From NCBI GenBank assembly GCA_019413245.1, contig DXNX01000005.1, forward strand, positions 1-28,638: DNA of 28,638 nucleotides. Reading direction: 5' to 3'. This stretch comes from Oscillospiraceae bacterium. GTDB taxonomy: Bacteria > Bacillota > Clostridia > Oscillospirales > Ruminococcaceae. The position numbers and the translations under genes were made by a program. The notes under the pieces were generated by a model that was not told the origin of the DNA, made no database searches, and saw nothing but the letters and a program-made list of their open reading frames with translations. How positions within the stretch are numbered: position 1 is the stretch's first letter; each line of letters opens with the position of its first letter. This document shows, piece after piece, positions 16,205 through 23,975 of this stretch.

Positions 16205-16567
16205 GGCAGTGTGTGTGGAGCTTTGCTACCACCCATGCAAATAGATTTGGCCGGGCGCATACCATCGCGCCTAAAGCTCATCGGACAGGGCTGGCCGCTG
16301 CCGCGTGTGATGTAAAGGCATCACAACATTATTGAACGGGTTGTAAGCCCGGAAATTTTATAAGTTGGTCACTTTGAATAACCCCGTGCGGATGCACACC
16401 ACTTGTGAAACGTCAATAAGAGTAGCAGAGCAGCCAGACCTATTTGCTGGAAAACTCTAAGTACGGATCAAACAACATCTTTCTGTCTGTCCAAGGTATG
16501 CAGGGCAGTCATGACTTTGCGATGTGTTTCACAGGCAGTGTGCCCAAAAGGGTGCACTGCCTTTTTT
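16205..16567 (+). ncRNA. Unclassified structured leader or ncRNA, about 360 nt, ending in a terminator
   Basis: This stretch between the aldo/keto reductase and the polyamine operon holds no convincing gene but is dense in local pairings: GTGG-AGC/GCT-A-CCAC (16215-16232), GGCGC/GCGCC (16254-16271), a possible closing stem 16205-16211 with 16296-16302, a 7-bp hairpin 16306-16325, a 6-bp hairpin 16337-16351, GTGC/GCAC 16386-16397, and nested stems 16420-16457. It begins at a strong promoter and ends at a strong terminator 37 bases before speA. It lacks the hallmark sequences of tmRNA, RNase P, SRP RNA, T-box, cobalamin and lysine elements as far as I can tell by eye. It is either a cis-acting attenuator of the polyamine genes or an independent small RNA. 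The 5' end is uncertain by a few bases. Confidence 0.6.
16534..16567 (+). terminator. Intrinsic terminator upstream of speA
   Basis: A 12-bp stem (16534-16545 with 16550-16561, two G-U pairs) with an AAAA loop is followed directly by six T residues. It lies between the promoter at 16174 and the speA start, with no evident second promoter in the remaining 37 bases, so operon expression from that promoter requires readthrough. GGCAGT, the 5' arm sequence, recurs at 16205 and 16504, and either copy could compete for the 3' arm. Confidence 0.92.
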
Positions 16568-16604
16568 GTTTGTGTGTTTCCGCGAAGTTTTACAGGAAAG
16601 AGGG

Positions 16605-18065
16605 ATGGTCTTGGACCGGGAACGTCAAAAGAAAGCGCCCATCTATGCGGCGCTGGAAAAATTCCGCCGTCAGCGGGTGGTCCCGTTCGATGTGCCGGGA
16701 CACAAGCGCGGCCGGGGAAATCCGGAACTGGTGGAATTGCTGGGAGAGCGCTGTGTCGGCATCGATGTCAACTCCATGAAACCGCTGGATAATCTTTGCC
16801 ATCCGGTTTCGGTCATCAAGGAAGCGGAAGAACTTGCCGCCGATGCCTTCGGCGCGGCACACGCTTTCCTGATGGTGGGCGGTACCACTAGCAGTGTGCA
16901 GAGCATGGTGCTGACAGCCTGCAAGCCGGGGGATAAAATCATTCTGCCCCGCAACGTGCACAAGAGTGCCATCAACGCCCTGGTGCTGTGCGGCGCCGTG
17001 CCGGTGTACATCGACCCGAAGGTGGATAAGCAGCTGGGCATCCCTCTGGGTATGGAAGTGGCGGACGTGCGCGCAGCCATCGAAGCCAACCCCGATGCCA
17101 AGGCCATTTTCATCAACAATCCTACCTATTACGGTATCTGCTCGGATCTGCGCTCCCTGGTCAATCTGGCGCACGAGCACGGCATGCTGGCACTGGTGGA
17201 CGAGGCCCACGGTACTCACCTGTATTTCGGGCCGGCCCTTCCGCTCAGCGGCATGGAAGCCGGGGCGGATATGGCGGCCGTGTCTATGCACAAGTCCGGC
17301 GGCAGCCTGACCCAGAGCTCCATCCTGCTCTGCGGACCGGGTGTGAATGCCGGATATGTGGGCAACATCATCAACCTGACCCAGACCACCAGTGCATCCT
17401 ACCTGCTGATGTCCAGTCTGGATATCAGCCGCCGGAACCTGGCTATGCGCGGGGCGGAGAGCTTTGCCAAGGTGGTGGACATGGCGGAATATGCCCGCCG
17501 GGAAATCAACGACATTGGCGGCTACTACGCCTACGGTTCGGAACTCATCAACGGCGGCAGCATCTTTGATTTTGACGTTACCAAGCTGGCCGTCAACACC
17601 CGGGGCATCGGTCTGACCGGCATTGAGGTGTACGACCTGCTGCGGGATGAATACGACATTCAGGTCGAGTTCGGCGACCTTTCCAATATGCTGGCGTACA
17701 TTTCCATAGGCGACCGCATCCAGGACATCGAGCGTCTGGTGGGCGCCCTGGCGGACATCCGCCGCCTGTACGCCAAACCCAAAAGTGACATGTTTACCGC
17801 GGAATATATCACCCCCAATGTGGCGGCCACACCCCAGCAGGCATTCTACTCCGAGAAGGAAAGCCTGCCGCTGCGCCAGACGGCGGGCCGTATCTGCAGT
17901 GAATTCGTCATGTGCTATCCGCCGGGAATCCCCATCCTGGCCCCGGGGGAAGTCATCACCCAGGAAATCATCGACTACATCGAGTTTGCCAAGGCCAAAG
18001 GCTGCTCGATGCAAGGCCCTCAGAGTGAGGATATTTCGGAACTGAATGTTTTGAAGGAGGGATAA
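16605..18065 (+). CDS. speA: Orn/Lys/Arg decarboxylase, probably arginine decarboxylase
   Basis: This 486-residue PLP-dependent decarboxylase has the aspartate-aminotransferase fold of the Bacillus SpeA/YaaO type. The PLP region is VDEAHGTHLYFG followed by SMHKSGGSLTQSS with Schiff-base Lys230. The compact length lacks the N-terminal domain of the large enterobacterial decarboxylases. Sequence alone does not separate arginine, lysine and ornithine use; arginine is inferred because aguA and aguB, which turn agmatine into putrescine, are in the same operon. ATG 16605 is taken as start behind AGGAAAG/GAGGG; TTG 16611 is a possible alternative. It is the first gene of six and lies just behind the leader terminator. 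Confidence 0.92.
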   Translation: MVLDRERQKKAPIYAALEKFRRQRVVPFDVPGHKRGRGNPELVELLGERCVGIDVNSMKPLDNLCHPVSVIKEAEELAADAFGAAHAFLMVGGTTSSVQSMVLTACKPGDKIILPRNVHKSAINALVLCGAVPVYIDPKVDKQLGIPLGMEVADVRAAIEANPDAKAIFINNPTYYGICSDLRSLVNLAHEHGMLALVDEAHGTHLYFGPALPLSGMEAGADMAAVSMHKSGGSLTQSSILLCGPGVNAGYVGNIINLTQTTSASYLLMSSLDISRRNLAMRGAESFAKVVDMAEYARREINDIGGYYAYGSELINGGSIFDFDVTKLAVNTRGIGLTGIEVYDLLRDEYDIQVEFGDLSNMLAYISIGDRIQDIERLVGALADIRRLYAKPKSDMFTAEYITPNVAATPQQAFYSEKESLPLRQTAGRICSEFVMCYPPGIPILAPGEVITQEIIDYIEFAKAKGCSMQGPQSEDISELNVLKEG

Positions 18066-18067
18066 GC

Positions 18068-18931
18068 GTGCAGGAAATGGATTACTGGTTCGGTGAACTT
18101 CACACAGCCAACGTCAAGACATGTATCCGGGTGGAACGCCAGCTGTACAGTGGCACCAGCGATTTCCAACGCATTGACGTATTCGATTCGCCGGAGTTCG
18201 GCCGGTTCCTGACCTCGGACGGCAGCGTGATCTTCTCGGAAAAGGATGAGTTCACCTACGATGAGATGATCGTTCACGTTCCCATGGCCGTTCACCCGGA
18301 CGTGAAGCGGGTGCTGGTCATCGGCGGCGGTGACGGCGGCGTGGCCCGCGAGCTGTCTCACTATCAGGAAATCGAAGTCATCGACGTGGTGGAACCGGAC
18401 AAGATGTTCGTGGATGTCTGCCGTAAGTTTTTCCCGGACAACGCCTGTGGTCTGGATGACATCCGGGTGCGGGTCTACTACGAGGACGGCCTGCGGTTCC
18501 TGCGCGGTCGGGAAGATGACTACGACCTGATCATCAACGACTGTACCGATCCTCTGGGCCATGCGGCCGGACTGTTCACCAAGGAATTTTACGGCAGCTG
18601 CTACAAGGCCCTGCATGAGGACGGTATCATGGTTTACCAGCATGGCAGCCCCTTCTTTGACGAGGACGAGGAAAGCTGCCGCGCCATGCACAAGCGTGCC
18701 TATCGCTCGTTCCCCATCAGCCGGGTATACCAGGCCCACATTCCCACCTGCCCGGCGGGATACTGGCTGTTCGGTTTTGCCAGCAAAAAGTATCATCCCC
18801 TCAAGGACTTTGACCCCAAACGCTGGAACAAGCGTGGGATCAAGACCTGGTATTATACCACCCATCTGCATCGCGGGGCTTTCATGCTGCCGCGCTATGT
18901 GGAAGAACTGCTGCAGGAAGAAGAAGATTAA
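18068..18931 (+). CDS. speE: Spermidine-synthase-family aminopropyltransferase homologue
   Basis: This 287-residue protein has the spermidine synthase layout: N-terminal beta domain, nucleotide-binding GGGDGG at 86-91, VVEPD with Glu109, and the catalytic-loop motif NDCTDPLG with Asp158 and Asp161. The canonical enzyme moves an aminopropyl group from decarboxylated S-adenosylmethionine to putrescine. Several usually conserved positions differ: the IPTYPSG motif reads IPTCPAG, so Cys228 replaces the substrate-orienting Tyr (human Tyr241 by motif alignment); DPxGP reads DPLGH; QxES reads QHGS; YHEM reads YDEM. No speD is present in the window. GTG 18068 follows AAGGAGGG at ideal spacing and lies 2 bases past the speA stop. 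Substrate specificity should be treated as open. Confidence 0.85.
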   Translation: MQEMDYWFGELHTANVKTCIRVERQLYSGTSDFQRIDVFDSPEFGRFLTSDGSVIFSEKDEFTYDEMIVHVPMAVHPDVKRVLVIGGGDGGVARELSHYQEIEVIDVVEPDKMFVDVCRKFFPDNACGLDDIRVRVYYEDGLRFLRGREDDYDLIINDCTDPLGHAAGLFTKEFYGSCYKALHEDGIMVYQHGSPFFDEDEESCRAMHKRAYRSFPISRVYQAHIPTCPAGYWLFGFASKKYHPLKDFDPKRWNKRGIKTWYYTTHLHRGAFMLPRYVEELLQEEED

Positions 18932-18976
18932 ATCTTTGTAAAAAATATCCCTGAAACGGAAAAAGGAGAGTTTACC

Positions 18977-20239
18977 ATGAGCAAACTGCTTGTTATCGGC
19001 TGCGGCGGCGTGGCCAGTGTTGCCATCCAGAAGTGCTGCCAGAACCATGAGACCTTCGGCGAAATGTGCATTGCCAGCCGGACTGTGTCCAAGTGCGACG
19101 CCCTGAAAGCCAAGCTGGAAGCCGCCGGCACCCCCGTCAAGATCACCACCGCCACCGTCAATGCCGACGATGTGGAGGATGTGAAGCGGGTCATCAAGGA
19201 ATACGGCCCTGACCTGGTCCTGAATGTGGCGCTGCCGTACCAGGATCTGACCATCATGGATGCCTGCCTGGCCTGCGGCGTGCACTATGTGGACACTGCC
19301 AACTATGAGCCGGAGAACACCGACGACCCCGAATGGCGTGCCATCTATGAAAAGCGCTGCAAGGAGGAAGGCTTCACCGCTTACTTCGATTACAGCTGGC
19401 AGTGGGCTTATGCCAAGAAGTTTGAGGACGCCGGCCTCACCGCCATCCTGGGCTCCGGCTTTGACCCGGGCGTTACCAGCGTGTTCACTGCGTACGCTCT
19501 GAAGCACTATTTCGATGAGATTCACACCATCGACATTCTGGACTGCAACGGCGGCGACCATGGCTATGCTTTCGCCACCAACTTCAACCCCGAGATCAAC
19601 CTGCGCGAAGTGTCCGCCAACGGCAGCTACTGGGAGAACGGCCATTGGGTGGAAACCAAGCCCATGGAGATCAAGCGGGAGTATGACTTCCCCCAGGTGG
19701 GCAAGAAGGATATGTACCTGCTCCATCATGAGGAGATCGAGAGCCTGGCCAAGAATGTGCCCGGCGTCAAGCGCATCCGTTTCTTCATGACCTTCGGCCA
19801 GAGCTACCTGACCCATATGAAGTGTCTGGAAGACGTGGGCATGCTCTCCACCAGCCCCATCAACTTTGAAGGCCATGAGATCGTTCCCATCCAGTTCCTG
19901 AAAGCTCTGCTGCCTGACCCGGCTTCCCTGGGCCCCCGCACCGTGGGCAAGACCAACATCGGCTGCATCTACACCGGTGTGAAGGACGGCAAGGAGCGCA
20001 CCATCTATATCTACAACGTCTGCGACCACCAGGAATGCTATAAGGAGCTGGGCAGCCAGGCCATCAGCTATACCACCGGCGTGCCTGCCATGATCGGCAC
20101 TGCTCTGGTGGCCAACGGCCAGTGGCGTAAACCCGGCGTGTTCAACCTGGAAGAGATGGACCCGGACCCGTTCATGGAGATGCTGAACCAGTACGGCCTG
20201 CCCTGGGTGGTCGATGAGGCCCCCGCTACGGTGGAATGA
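18977..20239 (+). CDS. Carboxy(nor)spermidine dehydrogenase, saccharopine dehydrogenase family
   Basis: This 420-residue NAD(P)H-dependent enzyme would join aspartate beta-semialdehyde to putrescine (or a related amine) by reductive amination, giving carboxyspermidine. An N-terminal Rossmann motif GCGGVA is at 8-13, and segments such as LGSGFDPGVTSVF, DCNGGDHGYAF and TFGQSYLTHMK are typical of this saccharopine-dehydrogenase-like subfamily. The neighbour nspC, overlapping by 4 bases, supplies the next step and strongly supports the assignment. Leucine codons are almost all CTG and lysines mostly AAG, which suggests high expression. AAAGGAGAG precedes the start. Agmatine as the amine substrate, giving carboxyaminopropylagmatine, is an alternative given the speA and agu genes. 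Confidence 0.9.
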   Translation: MSKLLVIGCGGVASVAIQKCCQNHETFGEMCIASRTVSKCDALKAKLEAAGTPVKITTATVNADDVEDVKRVIKEYGPDLVLNVALPYQDLTIMDACLACGVHYVDTANYEPENTDDPEWRAIYEKRCKEEGFTAYFDYSWQWAYAKKFEDAGLTAILGSGFDPGVTSVFTAYALKHYFDEIHTIDILDCNGGDHGYAFATNFNPEINLREVSANGSYWENGHWVETKPMEIKREYDFPQVGKKDMYLLHHEEIESLAKNVPGVKRIRFFMTFGQSYLTHMKCLEDVGMLSTSPINFEGHEIVPIQFLKALLPDPASLGPRTVGKTNIGCIYTGVKDGKERTIYIYNVCDHQECYKELGSQAISYTTGVPAMIGTALVANGQWRKPGVFNLEEMDPDPFMEMLNQYGLPWVVDEAPATVE

Positions 20240-21387
20240 TGGAATATCAGGCAAACGTGGAACCGGGGCTGCGCACCCCGGTGTATGTAGTGGACGAGGA
20301 TGCCCTGGTGCGGAACCTGAGGATTCTGGCAGGTGTGCAGCAGCGCACCGGCTGCCATATTTTGCTGGCCCAGAAGGCTTTCTCCATGTTCCGGGTATAC
20401 CCACTTATCGGGCAGTATCTGGCCGGTGCCACGGCCAGCGGCCTGTATGAGGCACGTCTGGCCCATGAGGAAATGCCCGGCAAGGAAAATCATGTGTTCT
20501 GCCCGGCCTATACGACAGAAGAGATGAAGGAACTGGTCGAAATCTGCGACCATATCAGTTTTAACTCTCTGGCGCAGCTGGAAGCCCACCGCGCTGTGTG
20601 GCAGAACAGCAGGGCCAGCGTGGGGCTGCGGGTCAACCCGGAACACTCCACCCAGGAAGGCCACGCCATCTATGACCCGTGCTCTCCGGGCAGCCGTCTG
20701 GGCATCCGCCGCTGTAACCTGCCGGATACCCTGCCGGAGGGGGTGGAAGGCTTGCATTTCCACACCCTCTGTGAGCAGGGCTCTGCTCCGCTGGTAGAAA
20801 CTTTCCGGGCTTTTGAAGAAACGTTCGGAAACTACCTGCCCGGTCTGAAGTGGCTGAACCTGGGCGGCGGGCATCATATCACCCGACCGGGATATGATCT
20901 GAAAGCCCTGGAAGAACTGATTCTGTATATCCGGGAAAAGTACGGCGTGGAAGTCTATCTGGAACCCGGCGAGGCCATCGCCCTGAACGCCGGCACCCTG
21001 ATCACCACAGTGTTGGATGTGGTACAGGCCAGCGATATGCCGGTACTGATCCTGGACGCTTCGGCGGCCTGCCATATGCCGGACGTACTGGAAATGCCCT
21101 ACCGTCCGCCGCTGTTCGGGGCAGGGGAAGCGGGGGAAAAGTCCTGCACCTGCCGTCTGGCCGCGCGTACCTGCCTGGCCGGGGATGTCATCGGCGAATA
21201 CAGCTTTGATAAGCAGCCGCGGATTGGTGACCGGCTGGTGTTTGGGGATATGGCCATTTACTCCATGGTCAAGAACAACACCTTCAACGGAATGCCTCTG
21301 CCGGACATTGCCCTGCGCCATACCGACGGCAGCTGCGAAGTGGTCCGCCGTTTCGGTTACGAAGATTTCAAAATGCGTCTGTCCTGA
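20236..21387 (+). CDS. nspC: Carboxynorspermidine/carboxyspermidine decarboxylase
   Basis: This 383-residue PLP-dependent decarboxylase of the alanine-racemase fold removes the carboxyl group from carboxyspermidine to give spermidine. The PLP lysine is Lys47 in LAQKAFSM; the phosphate-binding LNLGGGHH, the EPGEA motif at 243-247 and the C-terminal CLAGDVIGEY match NspC. The ATG overlaps the stop of the dehydrogenase gene in an ATGA arrangement, indicating translational coupling of the two consecutive enzymes. A second in-frame ATG directly follows the first. Length is normal for the family. Confidence 0.95.
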   Translation: MMEYQANVEPGLRTPVYVVDEDALVRNLRILAGVQQRTGCHILLAQKAFSMFRVYPLIGQYLAGATASGLYEARLAHEEMPGKENHVFCPAYTTEEMKELVEICDHISFNSLAQLEAHRAVWQNSRASVGLRVNPEHSTQEGHAIYDPCSPGSRLGIRRCNLPDTLPEGVEGLHFHTLCEQGSAPLVETFRAFEETFGNYLPGLKWLNLGGGHHITRPGYDLKALEELILYIREKYGVEVYLEPGEAIALNAGTLITTVLDVVQASDMPVLILDASAACHMPDVLEMPYRPPLFGAGEAGEKSCTCRLAARTCLAGDVIGEYSFDKQPRIGDRLVFGDMAIYSMVKNNTFNGMPLPDIALRHTDGSCEVVRRFGYEDFKMRLS

Positions 21388-21416
21388 AACAGAAACAACG
21401 GAAACGAGGTTTATTC

Positions 21417-22499
21417 ATGAGCGAATACCGCATGCCGGCGGAATACGCCCCGCACCGCGGCACCCTGATGATCTGGCCCGTGCGTCCGGGCAGCTGGGGC
21501 AAGGATCCTTCCGATGCCCAGGCGGCTTTTGTACGGGGGGTTGAAGCCATCGCCGAAAGCGAGGAGCTGTACATCCTGGCAGGTCCCGACCATCTGGAAG
21601 AAGCCCGGGCGGCGGTGTCTCATATCCCGAACACCACAGTACTTTGCCTGGACAGCGACGACGCCTGGGCCCGGGATGTGGGACCGACCTTTGTAAAAAG
21701 CGAGGATGGCAAACTCAAGGGAATCAGTTGGAGCTTCAATGCCTGGGGCGGCACCGTGGATGGCCTGTATGCAGACTGGCGCAAGGATGACGCGGTAGCC
21801 AAGGCATTCTGCGAAGCATTGCATCTGCCCTGTGAGGATGCCGCACCCTTTGTCCTGGAAGGTGGCAGCATCCATACGGATGGGGAAGGCACTGCTCTGG
21901 TGACCGAAAGTTGTTTGCTGTCTGCCGGACGAAACCCGGGTATGAGCAAAGAAGAAATCGAAGATGAACTCTGCCGCCGGCTGGGGGTGGAAAAGGTCTT
22001 GTGGCTGCCCCGGGGTATCTACAACGACGAGACCAACGAGCATGTGGACAATGTCTGCGCTTTCGTGGCACCCGGTCAGGTGGTCCTTGCCTGGACAGAC
22101 AACGAAAACGACCCGCAATATGCGCTGTCGAAAGCGGACCTTTCCTACCTGGAAAGCGTTACGGATGCCAAGGGCCGTTCCATCACCGTCCATAAGCTGC
22201 CCATTCCGGATCATCCCATCCTGTGCAGCGAGGAAGAATGCGATGCCTATGAGTTCGCCCCCGGGGAAGATGTCCGCACCCCCGGCGAGCGTCTGGCAGC
22301 CAGCTATGTGAATTTCTATTTCACCAACGGAGCGGTGTTGGTGCCGCAGTTCGGCGGCGAGAACGCCGAAAGCGATGCCCGGGCCGTGCAGATCCTGCAA
22401 GGTCTGTGCCCTGACCGTAAAGTCATCGGCCTGCCTGCGCGGGACATCCTGCAGGGCGGCGGAAACATCCATTGCATCACCCAGCAGATTCCGAAGTAA
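21417..22499 (+). CDS. aguA: Agmatine deiminase
   Basis: This 360-residue enzyme of the guanidino-group-modifying fold hydrolyses agmatine to N-carbamoylputrescine and ammonia. Visible family motifs are MPAEYAPH at the N-terminus, DDAWARDVGP around 81-90, the EGGSIHTDGEGT region near residue 145, and GGGNIHCITQQ at the C-terminus with catalytic Cys353. Length is typical. It sits 29 bases after nspC and 20 bases before aguB, with a weak binding site (CGAGG). With aguB it provides putrescine from the speA product agmatine. Confidence 0.96.
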   Translation: MSEYRMPAEYAPHRGTLMIWPVRPGSWGKDPSDAQAAFVRGVEAIAESEELYILAGPDHLEEARAAVSHIPNTTVLCLDSDDAWARDVGPTFVKSEDGKLKGISWSFNAWGGTVDGLYADWRKDDAVAKAFCEALHLPCEDAAPFVLEGGSIHTDGEGTALVTESCLLSAGRNPGMSKEEIEDELCRRLGVEKVLWLPRGIYNDETNEHVDNVCAFVAPGQVVLAWTDNENDPQYALSKADLSYLESVTDAKGRSITVHKLPIPDHPILCSEEECDAYEFAPGEDVRTPGERLAASYVNFYFTNGAVLVPQFGGENAESDARAVQILQGLCPDRKVIGLPARDILQGGGNIHCITQQIPK

Positions 22500-22519
22500 A
22501 CCAAAGGAGGGAACATCCC

Positions 22520-23407
<888 letters not shown>

Positions 23408-23426
23408 TTTACAGTATTAAGAAGAA

Positions 23427-23470
23427 AAAGCCTCTGCATGCGGATTTTTCCGTGGCAGGGGCTTTCCTTT
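23427..23470. terminator. Bidirectional terminator between aguB and the DUF1540-like gene
   Basis: AAAGCC-T-CTGC (23427-23436) pairs with GCAG-GGGCTTT (23455-23465), with an inner hairpin of GCGGA and TTCCG. A-rich sequence on the left and T-rich on the right allow function on both strands for the two converging genes. Confidence 0.85.
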
Positions 23471-23480
23471 TGCAAAAATG

Positions 23481-23777
23481 TCAGCGCTCGGCGCGGGTGG
23501 CACACTGGGGACCGCAGCTGCATTCCTTGATGGTGATGTGCATGGCGGCACAGTGCCTGTGGTCGTTGTAGCGGCAGCCGGCATCATCACAGCGAATCGC
23601 CGTTTCGGCGGTGGGCGGCACGTTGTCGGTGCAGACATTGCCATATGCCTCATTGTTGCGGTAACTGCTGCATACGGAATCAGCAGGTCCGGTATGATGG
23701 ACGCTCACGCCATCCAGACAGCACCCGCCGCCTTTGTTGTGACAGCAATTGGATTGCGAACAGTCAAGATAACACAT
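23481..23777 (-). CDS. Small cysteine-rich protein with two DUF1540-like modules
   Basis: This 98-residue protein carries two cysteine-rich modules in tandem. The C-terminal one, IRCDDAGCRYNDHRHCAAMHITI followed by a CSCG...C cluster, matches the DUF1540 pattern (C-x4-C-x-YN-x4-C-x-A...C). The N-terminal one (CYLDCSQSNCCHNKGGGCCLDGVSVHH) is a more divergent version. The cysteine spacing suggests metal binding; no function is known to me. The start at ATG 23777 is chosen because GGAGGTGA lies 8 bases upstream, while the longer frame to 23825 has no such site. It is convergent with aguB and shares its terminator. The bases between here and 23976 hold several short hairpins but no further gene. 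Confidence 0.8.
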   Translation of the reverse strand: MCYLDCSQSNCCHNKGGGCCLDGVSVHHTGPADSVCSSYRNNEAYGNVCTDNVPPTAETAIRCDDAGCRYNDHRHCAAMHITIKECSCGPQCATRAER

Positions 23778-23975
23778 ACTGAAATTCACCTCCGCATACA
23801 GCATGCCCGCACACTGCTGAAACATGCGGGAATTTGCCGGAAATGTGATACCAAATCTTCACAGGGGTATCAGATTTCTAACACATTTGGCAACTATGCT
23901 GATAAGTAAAGCGGAAAATGCCGCTGATAACTGCCGTACAAGGGTGTGGCAGTGGAGATAAAGAGGCTATCATTT

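Noticed and set aside
13114..16281. A 1055-codon minus-strand frame opposite the sensor kinase and reductase
   Set aside because: Antisense shadow of two clear genes with low-complexity composition and no binding site that fits.
16205..16567. tmRNA, RNase P RNA, SRP RNA, T-box, cobalamin or lysine riboswitch as identity of the leader
   Set aside because: The hallmark sequences (tRNA-like ends with CCA, GAGGAAAGTCC, the GGAA/AGCAG core, GGTGG-ACC, the B12 box, the lysine core) were not found by eye. A covariance search is still needed, and raiA-type or lineage-specific families are not excluded.
16444..16604. A leader peptide or an upstream start for speA within the leader
   Set aside because: Frames starting at 16444 or 16524 lack a ribosome binding site, run through the terminator and overlap or extend speA without a stop.
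18020..20404. A 794-codon minus-strand frame opposite speE and the dehydrogenase gene
   Set aside because: Shadow of real genes; no recognisable motif.
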